Assembly: GCF_000374105.1 (NCBI RefSeq)
Contig: NZ_KB893650.1
Location: forward strand, 1,521,145-1,585,144
From: Kangiella aquimarina DSM 16071
Lineage (GTDB): Bacteria > Pseudomonadota > Gammaproteobacteria > Enterobacterales > Kangiellaceae
Direction: 5' to 3'
Length of the DNA: 64,000 bases
Shown: one piece after another, positions 8,251 to 17,826 of the stretch
Layout: every line of letters starts with the position of its first letter
Position numbering within the stretch: the first letter of the stretch is position 1
Translations under genes and position numbers: made by a program
Notes under the pieces: model-generated
What the model saw: the letters and a program-made list of their open reading frames with translations, nothing else
What the model was told of the DNA's origin: nothing
The model's database searches: none

Positions 8251-9341
8251 TATTTTGCACCTCGCGCTTTTTCGGCCAGCTTGATCGCTGCTTCACGTTG
8301 TGGTTTTGTCAGTTCTGGTAGTTCCGCGTACAAGTGGTCGAACATTAATTCTGGACCAGGTTTTGGTGTCTCTTCATAAGCCTTAACTGCTGCATCAACC
8401 TCTTTAGCAATTTCAGCTTTCATGGCTTCCTCATCTTTATCCGACCAGGCTTTATTGGCTTCGAGGTATTTGCGCAAACGAACCATTGGTTCATTTTTCC
8501 AGGCTTCTTCTTTGACTTTTGGATCATCATAGCGAGATGCATCGTCTGCGGTTGTGTGGTCACACAAACGGTAAGTGATGGCTTCAATCAATGTTGGACC
8601 ACCACCGTTACGCGCTTTCTCAAATGCATACTCTGCAACCTGCTTAACTGCAATAATGTCATTACCATCAACCTGTACGCCTTCGATACCAGCTGCGATA
8701 GCTTTTTGTGCATAGGTTTCACAAGCGGTCTGGATTTCAGTCGGTACAGAAATTGCCCATTGGTTGTTGTTTACCATGAATACAACACCAAGGTTCCAGA
8801 TACCAGCAACGTTAATGCCTTCGTAGAAATCACCCTCTGACGTTCCGCCTTCACCAATTTCAGTGGCGACTGCACGCTTTTGACCGCGCATCTGAATAGC
8901 TTTTGCAACGCCAGAAGCATGAATGATCTGGTTAGCAATGGGTACACAGATTGGAAAGTCTTCTTTTGCTACGGAGTAATTAGAACCTGATTCATCACCG
9001 CCCCAATAAAGAAGGATTTCTTCCATGGTGATGCCGTGTTTCAACATGGCACCAGTTGAACGGTAATAAGGAATAAGGACGTCTTCAGAAGTCATTGCAT
9101 CGCCATAACCAATGCCGATGGCTTCCTGACCTAATGAAGCAGGGTAGGTACCCATTTTACCGGTACGTTGTAAGGCATATGCTTTTGCATCAAAAGCACG
9201 TAATAGCGCCATATCGCGATAAAGTTTACGCATTTTATCCATATCTTTGGCAAATGCGGGTAGTTCCTGGGTTGGTTTACCCTGAGCATCAAGATACTGG
9301 TGGTACTTGATTTCAAAAGAAGCAACAGTTGTAGTCGTCAA
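8250..9341 (-). CDS. 2-oxoacid dehydrogenase E1 component, alpha subunit
   Basis: Thiamine-diphosphate-binding alpha subunit, 363 residues, first gene of the operon. Family segments include YYRSTGAMLKHGITMEE and the cofactor motif at 163-192. That motif usually begins GDG but reads GEG here, with the NN half intact (NNNQWAIS). The sequence style resembles pyruvate dehydrogenase E1alpha of the alpha/beta type rather than AceE. The start is a TTG at 9341 with AGGAG nine bases upstream. Between the two sits an ATG immediately followed by TAG, out of use for the main frame. The operon is preceded by about 400 bp without genes. Confidence 0.92.
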   Translation of the reverse strand: MTTTTVASFEIKYHQYLDAQGKPTQELPAFAKDMDKMRKLYRDMALLRAFDAKAYALQRTGKMGTYPASLGQEAIGIGYGDAMTSEDVLIPYYRSTGAMLKHGITMEEILLYWGGDESGSNYSVAKEDFPICVPIANQIIHASGVAKAIQMRGQKRAVATEIGEGGTSEGDFYEGINVAGIWNLGVVFMVNNNQWAISVPTEIQTACETYAQKAIAAGIEGVQVDGNDIIAVKQVAEYAFEKARNGGGPTLIEAITYRLCDHTTADDASRYDDPKVKEEAWKNEPMVRLRKYLEANKAWSDKDEEAMKAEIAKEVDAAVKAYEETPKPGPELMFDHLYAELPELTKPQREAAIKLAEKARGAK

Positions 9342-9760
9342 GGCTACATTCTCCTAAGGTTACTGGGAAAGTTGATTCACAATTTTGGTCTAATCGAACC
9401 TTCTCGCAAGATTTGTTCGATTATACGTGATTTATAAAGCTTTTTCGTTAACGGTTTATGAAGAGTGATTTGTTATTCGCCACTTTAAAAATGTACTTAT
9501 TTATTAATAAGTTAGAGCATTCGCTCGGCCGTCAATTTGAGCTTTCCCATGGTTAAAAACAGCTGTTTTCGGTGGCGATTGTACGGATTTTTAAGGCTTT
9601 TGTATAGTGACTGGCTCTTCTGACCAGTGATCCATCAATTCTGTTGTCAGTAGTACGTTTAATGATTATTAAAACTAATCCTTTTTCATCGCTTTTCAAC
9701 CAAAATTCAGCCAGTTATCGAAGTTGAGTTTTCATTGACAGCTAGAATAAGTATCAATAT
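9342..9760. promoter_or_regulatory. Upstream region of the E1alpha-E1beta-E2 operon
   Basis: A 419-bp stretch with no gene. On the minus strand a perfect TATAAT stands at 9420-9425 but without a good -35, so a regulator may help. A 14-bp perfect palindrome, AAAACAGCTGTTTT, lies at 9556-9569 and could be an operator. An ACTGG/CCAGT dyad lies near 9610-9630. I see no clear terminator for the hypothetical gene at 9761-10144. Confidence 0.4.
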
Positions 9761-10144
9761 TTAAGCTTTGATATCCATCTCGAAATAAGCATGTTCCGGG
9801 CAAAAAGCCAAGCCTTTTACACAGTTCTTATTGCACTGTTTCCATTTGCATATTTCAAAGCTTAATCCACCGTGGTTTTGAACCATTAGATCAATTCGTG
9901 CATGAGTGGTATCCAATTTTTGCCATGCATCTCGGTTCCTGACTTTTACACATATTCCAATCTGATTAGCTCTGGCGATATCAATATGCCAATACTGGCC
10001 ACACTCCGAACACTGATTCAAACAGGCCCATTGCGAAGGATTCCAGTCAACTTCATCCAGTCCATGCAGCGGGTGTTGAGGATGGTTGCTGATGATTTCA
10101 TCATCACCAAGCAGGATGTCGGCTAAGGTTGAACATTGGCACAT
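9761..10144 (-). CDS. Cys-rich hypothetical protein
   Basis: 127 residues with paired cysteines (MCQCS at the N-terminus, CLNQCSECGQYW near residue 43, CKWKQCNKNC and CPEH near the C-terminus), a pattern consistent with zinc binding. No signal peptide or membrane segment. I do not recognise a named family. It is divergent from pepN with about 120 bp between them. Codon use is like the neighbours, and the ordered Cys pattern supports a real protein. Function unknown. Confidence 0.65.
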   Translation of the reverse strand: MCQCSTLADILLGDDEIISNHPQHPLHGLDEVDWNPSQWACLNQCSECGQYWHIDIARANQIGICVKVRNRDAWQKLDTTHARIDLMVQNHGGLSFEICKWKQCNKNCVKGLAFCPEHAYFEMDIKA

Positions 10145-10266
10145 TGTGATGTCTTCATCGAGTAAGTTTGTTTTGACGAAGTCTTTTATATCGAATAGTT
10201 TCCATGATTGCTACAATAACGCCAATTTAATTAAGAATAGTTTTGGACATCTAACAAAGAGCTTTT

Positions 10267-12933
10267 ATGAAGACCAGCGATAGTATCTCAGTAAAATACC
10301 GCAAAGATTATAAGCCATCTGCTTTTCTCATTAATAAAGTTTCATTAAATTTTGAATTGTTTGATGATTACGCAATTGTAACTGCTCGTATGATGTTACA
10401 GGCCAACCCGGCAGCTGAGTCTTCTGGTGCTCTGGTGCTTGATGGCGAAGAGTTGGAATTACAGGGTATTGAAGTCGCTGGGCAGAAGCTTGTGCAGGAG
10501 CAGTATGAAGTTGACTCAGAGCAACTCACTATCTGGCTCAATAAAATAGATGGATTAGATTATCAGCAGGCGTCTTTTGAGCTAGTTACTAAAGTCAAAA
10601 TTTATCCTGCACAGAATACCAGCCTGGAAGGCTTATACCTGTCGAGTGAAAAGTTTTGCACTCAGTGTGAAGCTGAAGGGTTCCGCAAAATTACCTATTA
10701 TCTTGATCGTCCCGATGTGATGAGCACCTTTACTGTGCGCATTGAGGCTGAAAAAAAGAAATACCCTCATTTACTGTCTAATGGTAACCAGATTGAGCAT
10801 GGTAGCTTAGCCAATGGTCGTCACTATGCCATCTGGCAAGATCCATTTCGTAAGCCCAGCTATCTGTTTGCATTGTGCGCAGGCGATTATGACTTGCTGG
10901 AAGATCATTTTACAACTCGGTCAGGACGAGAAATCAAGCTTGAAATCTATGTTGATAAAGGAAAGCTTGAGCAGTGTCATCACGCCATGGAATCCCTCAA
11001 AAAGTCCATGGCCTGGGATGAAGAAGTGTTCGGACTCGAATACGATCTAGATATCTACATGATTGTGGCCGTTGGTGATTTCAATATGGGAGCCATGGAA
11101 AATAAAGGGCTCAATATATTTAATACTAAATATGTGCTGGCCCATCCAGAAACGGCGACCGATCAGGATTTTGAAGATGTCGAAGCCGTGATTGCACATG
11201 AGTATTTTCATAACTGGACTGGCAATCGAGTCACCTGTCGTGACTGGTTCCAGTTGAGCTTGAAAGAAGGGCTAACAGTATTCAGAGACCAGCAGTTTAC
11301 CGCTGATCAGACTGATCATGCAGTAAAGCGGATTGAAGACGTTAAAGTCATTCGATCGCATCAGTTTGCAGAAGATGCTGGACCAATGGCACACCCGATC
11401 CGTCCCGACAGCTACATCGAAATGAATAACTTTTATACGGTTACTGTTTATAACAAAGGAGCGGAAGTTATTCGTATGTACCACACCCTATTGGGTACTG
11501 ATGGATTCAGGCGCGGTATGGATTTGTATTTTGAACGGTTTGATGGTCAGGCCGTCACCTGTGAAGATTTTGTCAGTGCTATGGAAGATGCTAATGACTA
11601 TGACCTAATACAATTTCGACGTTGGTACTCACAGGCAGGAACCCCTGAAGTAACTGTAACCAGCGAATATGATGAGTTACATAAAAAACTGACGCTACAA
11701 ATTGGACAGGCATGCCCAGATACACCAGGGCAGTCCAACAAACAACCATTCCACATTCCGCTTAAGCTGGGTCTACTTGATAAAGACGGCAATGATCTAC
11801 CGCTTGAATTGGCTTCTAATAAGGAGCAGTTAACTGGCGACATTTTGCATCTGACAGAAGCGGAGCAAACTTTTGAATTTGTCGGAGTTTCACATAAGCC
11901 CGTATTGTCATTATTGCGTAACTTTTCTGCGCCAGTGCGTCTGTTTTATGATTACAACGATCAGGAGCTGGCTTTTCTGTATGCTCATGACAAGGATTCC
12001 TTTAATCGCTGGGAAGCGGGGCAGAGGCTGTTTGCCCGGGTGATCTGGCAGCTATGCGCTGAGCAGGAAGCTGGTGAACCGATGCAATTCCCGCTTCATC
12101 TGGTCAATGCGGTTCAGAACTTGTTGTCAGATGAGTCGTTGGATGGTCGTTTTAAAGCACTGGCATTAACGTTACCAGACATTAAAGCACTTATTGAAGA
12201 GGTGGAGCGGGTTAATCTTGATCACCTTATTGCTGCGCATGATTTCCTTAAACGTGAATTGGCAAAACAGCTGGAGATGGATTGGCTGGTGCATTATCAG
12301 GCCAATCATCATGTAGGAGCCTTTAAGCAGGATAAAGCAGCTATTGCCAAACGTGCTTTTGCCGGAGTCTGTTTAAGTTATCTTGTTGCGCTTGATAAGC
12401 CAAAAGCCTATGAGCTTGCGGTTAGTCAGTTAGTTAACAGTAATAACATGACCGACGCTGAAACCGCTTTGCAACTCCTTATGCATTCTAATTATAGCCA
12501 GAAAGAGCAAATTGCTGACGACTTTTATCGTAAATGGCAAAACGAAGAGTTGGTGGTCAATAAGTGGCTTTCGGCACAGGCAACAGATCCTACCGATTCA
12601 ACCATTGAAAGAGTTAAAGGTTTAATTGAGCACCCAGCCTTTGATATTAAAAATCCAAACAAGGTCCGCTCCGTGGTTGGAGCTTTTGCTGGTTCAAATT
12701 TACCGCAGTTTCACCGCAATGATGGGAAGGGCTATGTTTTCCTGGCTGAGCAGATAAAACAGCTCTACAGTGTGAACCCGCAGACAGCTGCCCGTTTGAC
12801 GGGAGCTTTTAACCGATGGAAAAAATTTGATGACGAGCGCCAACGCTTGATGTGCGAGCAATTACAGGGTATTTTGCAACTGCCTGATTTGTCCAAGGAC
12901 GTTTATGAGATTGCAAGTAAGGCCTTGGGCTAA
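10267..12933 (+). CDS. pepN: Aminopeptidase N
   Basis: Cytosolic zinc metallo-aminopeptidase (M1 family, E. coli PepN type) that removes N-terminal residues from peptides in the final steps of protein turnover. 888 residues against about 870 in E. coli. The exopeptidase motif GAMENKG precedes the zinc site HEYFHNW (His311, His315) with the third ligand in LKEGLTVFRDQ. No signal peptide. The ATG at 10267 follows a modest AAAGAG. It is probably transcribed alone or with the small zinc-ribbon gene 33 bp downstream. Confidence 0.96.
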   Translation: MKTSDSISVKYRKDYKPSAFLINKVSLNFELFDDYAIVTARMMLQANPAAESSGALVLDGEELELQGIEVAGQKLVQEQYEVDSEQLTIWLNKIDGLDYQQASFELVTKVKIYPAQNTSLEGLYLSSEKFCTQCEAEGFRKITYYLDRPDVMSTFTVRIEAEKKKYPHLLSNGNQIEHGSLANGRHYAIWQDPFRKPSYLFALCAGDYDLLEDHFTTRSGREIKLEIYVDKGKLEQCHHAMESLKKSMAWDEEVFGLEYDLDIYMIVAVGDFNMGAMENKGLNIFNTKYVLAHPETATDQDFEDVEAVIAHEYFHNWTGNRVTCRDWFQLSLKEGLTVFRDQQFTADQTDHAVKRIEDVKVIRSHQFAEDAGPMAHPIRPDSYIEMNNFYTVTVYNKGAEVIRMYHTLLGTDGFRRGMDLYFERFDGQAVTCEDFVSAMEDANDYDLIQFRRWYSQAGTPEVTVTSEYDELHKKLTLQIGQACPDTPGQSNKQPFHIPLKLGLLDKDGNDLPLELASNKEQLTGDILHLTEAEQTFEFVGVSHKPVLSLLRNFSAPVRLFYDYNDQELAFLYAHDKDSFNRWEAGQRLFARVIWQLCAEQEAGEPMQFPLHLVNAVQNLLSDESLDGRFKALALTLPDIKALIEEVERVNLDHLIAAHDFLKRELAKQLEMDWLVHYQANHHVGAFKQDKAAIAKRAFAGVCLSYLVALDKPKAYELAVSQLVNSNNMTDAETALQLLMHSNYSQKEQIADDFYRKWQNEELVVNKWLSAQATDPTDSTIERVKGLIEHPAFDIKNPNKVRSVVGAFAGSNLPQFHRNDGKGYVFLAEQIKQLYSVNPQTAARLTGAFNRWKKFDDERQRLMCEQLQGILQLPDLSKDVYEIASKALG

Positions 12934-12966
12934 TTCAAATTTAACTGATTAAAATACGAGTGAGTT

Positions 12967-13290
12967 ATGTCAATTATTAGATGTATCGTGTGTGGCAAGC
13001 GCATTTCGAGTAAAGCTGAAGTTTGTACCCATTGCGGCGCTGTACTTAAAGGTTCTAGCGAAGAGCAGTTGGAACGCGCAGTTCATATCCAAAAGTTAAA
13101 GCGTAACCGACGTTTACAGAGTTATTCGTTTATAGCCATTCTATTGTTTGCCGCAGGTTTTTTGTTGAAATATGTCCATCCGGAAGATAATGCTGAGCTA
13201 TGGGTGTTAGCATCACATTACATGATTGCTGCCGGTTTTATTGGGTATGTCGCAATGCGTGTTTGGATAATGTTTAATAAAAAGAAGTAG
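12967..13290 (+). CDS. Zinc-ribbon membrane protein
   Basis: 107 residues. An N-terminal zinc ribbon, CIVCGKRISSKAEVCTHCG (residues 6-24), is followed by a charged linker and two hydrophobic segments (about 52-67 and 80-98), ending in a lysine tail. It looks like a small inner-membrane protein with a cytosolic zinc ribbon; the function is unknown. It lies 33 bp after pepN and may be cotranscribed with it. Confidence 0.75.
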   Translation: MSIIRCIVCGKRISSKAEVCTHCGAVLKGSSEEQLERAVHIQKLKRNRRLQSYSFIAILLFAAGFLLKYVHPEDNAELWVLASHYMIAAGFIGYVAMRVWIMFNKKK

Positions 13291-13349
13291 TTATTAAAAG
13301 TAGTTTAATTTACCTATCAATTATTTTTTAGTGTTTTCGGAGAACTAGA

Positions 13350-14369
13350 TTGAAAAAAGTTAATGTCGCAATAGTCGGTGCCACAGGCGCTGTCGGTGTT
13401 ACTATTCGTGAAATCCTGGAAGAGCGTGATTTTCCAGTAGAGAATCTTTACCTGCTAGCAAGCGAGCGTTCTGCTGGCGAACGCGTTATGTATAAAGGTA
13501 AGTCGATTCGAGTAGAGAATCTTGCGGACTTTGACTTTTCAAAGGCAGATATTGGGTTGTTCTCTGCTGGTGGTGATATTTCTGCGGAATATGCTCCGAA
13601 GGCTGCCGAAGCTGGCTGTGTGGTCGTTGATAACACGTCCCACTTCCGTTACGACGACGATATTCCATTAGTGGTCGCCGAAGTGAACCCGGAAAGAATC
13701 GCAGATTACAAAAATCGTGGCATCATAGCCAATCCGAATTGTTCAACAATGCAATTGCTAGTGGCCCTTAAGCCCATTCAGGATGACGTAGGGATAGAGC
13801 ATATCAATGTTTGCACCTATCAGGCAGTTTCAGGCTCAGGCCATAAAGCGGTTGAGGAGCTTGCTAGCCAGACAGCCCAACTGCTTAATGGACGAGAAGC
13901 AACTAAAAAAGTCTATGACAAACAAATTGCTTTCAATGTCTTGCCCAATATCGATAAAGTACAGGATAACGGATATACCAAGGAAGAAATGAAGATGGTG
14001 TGGGAAACTCACAAAATCTTCGAAGATCCATCAATCGGTGTAAGCCCAACCGCGGTGCGGGTTCCTGTGTTTTACGGCCATTCAGAAGCTGTCCATATCA
14101 AAACTCGTGTTCCTCTGGACGTGGAACAGGCCAGATTCTTATTGAAAAACGCTCCTGGAGTGACTGTCGTTGATGACATGAGTAAGCTCGATTATGCAAC
14201 TCCAGTGACTCATGCTAGCGGCAAGGATGATGTGTTTGTGAGCCGTATTCGTAAGGATGTTGGCATGGAAAATGGGCTCGCAATGTGGATTGTTTCCGAT
14301 AATGTTCGCAAAGGTGCGGCATTGAACACAGTTCAAATCGCTGAAATACTTGTAAAAAATTACTTATAG
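13350..14369 (+). CDS. asd: Aspartate-semialdehyde dehydrogenase
   Basis: Converts aspartyl phosphate to aspartate semialdehyde with NADPH, the branch point to lysine/diaminopimelate, threonine and methionine. 339 residues: Rossmann motif GATGAVG at 10-16, catalytic Cys131 in NPNCSTMQ, and SGSGHKAVEEL. The start is a TTG at 13350 with GGAGA six bases upstream. It lies directly before fimV, as in Pseudomonas-type genomes. Confidence 0.95.
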   Translation: MKKVNVAIVGATGAVGVTIREILEERDFPVENLYLLASERSAGERVMYKGKSIRVENLADFDFSKADIGLFSAGGDISAEYAPKAAEAGCVVVDNTSHFRYDDDIPLVVAEVNPERIADYKNRGIIANPNCSTMQLLVALKPIQDDVGIEHINVCTYQAVSGSGHKAVEELASQTAQLLNGREATKKVYDKQIAFNVLPNIDKVQDNGYTKEEMKMVWETHKIFEDPSIGVSPTAVRVPVFYGHSEAVHIKTRVPLDVEQARFLLKNAPGVTVVDDMSKLDYATPVTHASGKDDVFVSRIRKDVGMENGLAMWIVSDNVRKGAALNTVQIAEILVKNYL

Positions 14370-14384
14370 TCGCAAAATTAGCAC

Positions 14385-14411
14385 TTAACAATAGCTAACT
14401 TAAAGTATAAT
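14385..14411 (+). promoter_or_regulatory. Possible fimV promoter
   Basis: TTAACA (14385-14390) and a perfect TATAAT (14406-14411). The spacer is only 15 bp, so the pairing of the two boxes is uncertain; the -10 itself is convincing. Confidence 0.4.
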
Positions 14412-14493
14412 CTTAAGTTCTGACCTCAGAAAGTAGGGCAGTGTTTTGCTTTCTGAGTGGAATTTTAATAAGGGTATTCAAGAGGGAGAACTT

Positions 14494-16827
14494 ATGTTTC
14501 GTAAATTAGCTGCGACTGTCGCTGTATCGACGGCACTAATGACTTCTCAGGCCTGGTCGCTTGGACTTGGAGAACTGAAAACTGAATCAGGTCTAAACCA
14601 ACCACTCAATGCGGAAATTGTTCTCCTTTCTTCAAAGGAACTTCAAGAATCTGATCTGCGGGCAAAAATCGCTTCATTTGAGGCATATGAGCGATATGGG
14701 GTAACTCGCGAACCTTTTCATAGCCTTCTAAGATTTGAAGTCTACACCAAAGGTGATGGTTCAAAAGCTATTCGTCTTTCAAGTGACTCTCCTATTAAAG
14801 AACCTTATGTAAACATCATTATCGAACTGGATTGGCCACAGGGTAAGCTGATGCGAGAATATACCCTGTTATTAGATCCACCAGTCTTTAACAAAACAAC
14901 ACCAGTTGTTACTGCTGAGCCAGCAACAACACAGGTAACTCCTACCCAGCGCCCATCAAGGGTTACAGAAGAAGTAAAACGCACCCCTGAGCCTAGTGTC
15001 TCAAGTCAGCAAGAGCCTCCCGTTACTGAATCGCCTGAGCAAACTACATCGGAGCCAGTTGTTAGAACTGAGCCAACTCAGCGTCGCTCAGCTCCAGTTT
15101 TTGATGGAAATAGCTGGAGTGTCGGTCGTGGCCAGACGCTGTGGAGCATTGCTAGTCAGGTGAGACCTGATAATGCGACTGTTCAACAGACTTTGATTGC
15201 TCTTTATCGCAGTAACCCGGATGCTTTTATCAATAACGATATAAACCGACTTAAAGCGGGTTATAAATTAAAGGTACCAGATCGCTCATTAATCAATGAC
15301 ATTTCTCATGCTGAGGCCTTGAGTGAATATCGAGCTTCATTGTCAGGTAGCCAGGCACCATTAGATGTTCGTAAAACCGTTACTGAAACCGAAGCACGAT
15401 CTGATTCAACAACTCAGGGCGGCCGTTTAAGTATTGCCAGTGTTGAAGATAGCTCGCTCAATCAGGCCGGTGGCTCAGAAACTGAGTCAGGTTCTGTTGA
15501 TGAGCTACAAAGTGAAGTTAATACACTGCGTGAAGCAGTTGAGACACTAAAGCTACAGAATCAACAGCTTAAAGAAGAATTAGAGGCCAAAGAAGACTTA
15601 GCAGATACTGGTGTTAAGTTAGAAGATGACACTTTAGCGGTGTTGTCTGGAAGTGCTGAAGTTGCCGAAGACAGTTTGCCAATTGATTCTCCGCAAGAGC
15701 AGAGTGGCGAAGAAGAGAATGTCGCTGAACAGACTGCTGCTGATGAAGCCGAAAAAGAATCTATTGCAGAAACTGCAGCTACGGACAGCAAACCTGATTC
15801 ATTGCCTGCGAGCAGCTCTAACCCAAAAGAAGAAGCCTTCTATCAGGCTGAGGGTTTCTGGTATTGGGTCGGTGGCGGATTACTTGGGCTGTTAGCGATA
15901 GCCGGTGGAGCCGTCTATTGGCGCAATCGTCAACCGCCGGAAGAGGGCGAGTCGAGTCTAATTCCTAACTTTGGTGGCTCTGGAAGTAAGAAAGAGCCTT
16001 CATCACCAAGAGATTCATTCCTCAATAAGGATAAGATGTCGTTTGATGATGCACCGTCTGATCCAATCAGCGAGGCCGATGTTCTTATCGCTCGCGGTAA
16101 AATGACGGAAGCAAATAGTGTACTTGAAAAGGCTCTTTCAAAAGATCCGAAAAATGACGAAGTGCGCGTAAAGTATATGGAGTTGTTGGCAAGTCAGAAA
16201 AATGCCAATAAATTTCATGAAGTTAAGCAAGGACTTTCAAAAGGTTTTGATTACGATTCAAAATTGGGACTTAAAGTGGCGAGTTTAAGCTCTTTAGTTG
16301 AACCGGCTAAAGCTGCTGAGCCAGCGCCAATGCCTTCTGCAGTACTGCCGGACGAGGATGATGTTTTTGGATTCGACCAGCAGGATGATGGCAAAGAGGT
16401 TAATGTGGACCTTAGTGCTGAGCTGGAAGCTACAGAAGAGCCAGAGGTAGACACAACCTCCTCAGACGACTCACTGGATTTCGATTTAAGTGATTTCGAA
16501 AAAGAAGTTGAAGAAACCGCAAACGAAGGTAAAGTCGCCTCAAAGTCAGTCACAGAGACAAGTTCTGATGACAATAGCATTGATTTTGCACTTGATTCTG
16601 ATGATGAAGAAAAGGTTACAGAAGAATCTGACTCAATGACTTTCGAGCCTGTAGGCGAGCATGAGTCTGATGTTAGTGAGGATGAAGTACAAACTAAACT
16701 TGAGCTGGCAAAAGCCTATCTGGAAATGGGCGACGAAGATTCTGCGAAAGATATTTTGCAGGAGGTTCAAAAGGAAGGTAATTCAGCTCAGAGCGAAGAA
16801 GCAAGTAAGTTATTAGCCAAACACTAG
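14494..16827 (+). CDS. fimV: FimV-type pilus/polarity hub protein
   Basis: Inner-membrane peptidoglycan-binding scaffold needed for type IV pilus assembly and polar organisation. 777 residues from the ATG at 14494, which has a GAGGGAG ribosome site; an in-frame TTG at 14446 is less likely. Order: signal peptide (1-25), N-terminal FimV domain with GLGELKTESGLNQPLNAEI, proline/threonine-rich linker, LysM domain about 207-263, short coiled coil, acidic stretch, one transmembrane helix about 453-475, then a very acidic cytoplasmic part with a TPR-like segment and the C-terminal FimV domain (KLELAKAYLEMGDEDSAKDI). Very low sequence complexity in the acidic part is normal for the family. Confidence 0.93.
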   Translation: MFRKLAATVAVSTALMTSQAWSLGLGELKTESGLNQPLNAEIVLLSSKELQESDLRAKIASFEAYERYGVTREPFHSLLRFEVYTKGDGSKAIRLSSDSPIKEPYVNIIIELDWPQGKLMREYTLLLDPPVFNKTTPVVTAEPATTQVTPTQRPSRVTEEVKRTPEPSVSSQQEPPVTESPEQTTSEPVVRTEPTQRRSAPVFDGNSWSVGRGQTLWSIASQVRPDNATVQQTLIALYRSNPDAFINNDINRLKAGYKLKVPDRSLINDISHAEALSEYRASLSGSQAPLDVRKTVTETEARSDSTTQGGRLSIASVEDSSLNQAGGSETESGSVDELQSEVNTLREAVETLKLQNQQLKEELEAKEDLADTGVKLEDDTLAVLSGSAEVAEDSLPIDSPQEQSGEEENVAEQTAADEAEKESIAETAATDSKPDSLPASSSNPKEEAFYQAEGFWYWVGGGLLGLLAIAGGAVYWRNRQPPEEGESSLIPNFGGSGSKKEPSSPRDSFLNKDKMSFDDAPSDPISEADVLIARGKMTEANSVLEKALSKDPKNDEVRVKYMELLASQKNANKFHEVKQGLSKGFDYDSKLGLKVASLSSLVEPAKAAEPAPMPSAVLPDEDDVFGFDQQDDGKEVNVDLSAELEATEEPEVDTTSSDDSLDFDLSDFEKEVEETANEGKVASKSVTETSSDDNSIDFALDSDDEEKVTEESDSMTFEPVGEHESDVSEDEVQTKLELAKAYLEMGDEDSAKDILQEVQKEGNSAQSEEASKLLAKH

Positions 16828-16857
16828 TTCTTACTGGCATAAATAATGCTCTTTTAA

Positions 16858-16884
16858 TAGCACCGGGTTTAGCCCGGTGTTATT
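16858..16884 (+). terminator. Hairpin between fimV and truA
   Basis: CACCGGG-TTTAG-CCCGGTG followed by TTATT, an imperfect U tract. It may be a partial terminator or an mRNA stabiliser between fimV and truA. Confidence 0.55.
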
Positions 16885-16915
16885 CATTTCAACACAGCGT
16901 ATAGAGAATTTAATT

Positions 16916-17725
16916 ATGGCTAAAGTCGCACTCTGCATTGAGTACGATGGACATAGGTATCACGGCTGGCAAAGGCAGTCCCATGCAGCTTCTGTACAGC
17001 AGACGCTTGAACGAGTGCTATCCAAGATTGCTGACCAGCCAATTGAAGTATTTTGTGCAGGCCGGACTGATACCGGGGTACATGCCACTGGCCAGGTGAT
17101 CCATTTTGAGCTAGATAATGAGCGCCCGCTAAAAGCGTGGACGATGGGCGCAAATACTCAATTACCTGACGATATTGCTGTTCGCTGGGCGCACCCGGTA
17201 GCGGATGATTTTCATGCCAGATTCAGTGCTACTGCTCGCCGCTATCGTTATATCATTGCAAATACTGCGACCAGGCCAGCTATTGCTCGTTCAGGTTTAA
17301 CCTGGTGCAGAGCGCCCTTGGATGTTGATTCCATGAATGAGGCCTGTCAGTTTTTCCCCGGAGAGCAGGACTTCGCTGCATTTCAGGCAGCTAGTTGTCA
17401 ATCCAGAACATCCTATAGAAATATACATCACCTTTTTGTTGAGAGTATTGGTCAATTTGTGGTCATAGATATAAAGGCGAACGCTTTTTTACATCATATG
17501 GTAAGAAATATCGCGGGTAGTCTTATTGAAATTGGCCGCCATAACCAGAAACCGCAATGGGCGAAAGATCTAATCGAAGGTCGCGATAGAACTAAGGCAG
17601 CGCCAACTGCCAGCCCTAACGGACTTTATCTGGTGGATGTAGACTATCCAGAGATATTTGGTTTGCCCAAAGCTACTCTGGGACCGCTTTTCCTGCCTGA
17701 AAAAGTTACCTTGCAGAGTTTTTAG
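16916..17725 (+). CDS. truA: tRNA pseudouridine(38-40) synthase
   Basis: Isomerises uridines 38-40 in the anticodon stem-loop of many tRNAs. 269 residues from the ATG at 16916; the in-frame upstream codon at 16877 lacks support because [12 protein letters not shown] is the natural N-terminus. The catalytic Asp lies in [15 protein letters not shown]-terminal segments [17 protein letters not shown] and [10 protein letters not shown] are typical. It lies 89 bp after fimV and precedes accD. Confidence 0.95.
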   Translation: MAKVALCIEYDGHRYHGWQRQSHAASVQQTLERVLSKIADQPIEVFCAGRTDTGVHATGQVIHFELDNERPLKAWTMGANTQLPDDIAVRWAHPVADDFHARFSATARRYRYIIANTATRPAIARSGLTWCRAPLDVDSMNEACQFFPGEQDFAAFQAASCQSRTSYRNIHHLFVESIGQFVVIDIKANAFLHHMVRNIAGSLIEIGRHNQKPQWAKDLIEGRDRTKAAPTASPNGLYLVDVDYPEIFGLPKATLGPLFLPEKVTLQSF

Positions 17726-17794
17726 GAATTGAGATTAAATCGACAAAAGCTTGAAGTGGTTAAACCAGAGCATTATTCCGTTTGCCCTGAAACC

Positions 17795-17803
17795 TGTTAC
17801 AAT
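17795..17803 (+). promoter_or_regulatory. Extended -10 promoter before accD
   Basis: TGTTACAAT is an extended -10 (TG-n-TACAAT) about 25 bp before the accD start; no good -35 is seen, as is usual for this class. Confidence 0.4.
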
Positions 17804-17826
17804 GCGGGCAATTTATTAAGCCACTA

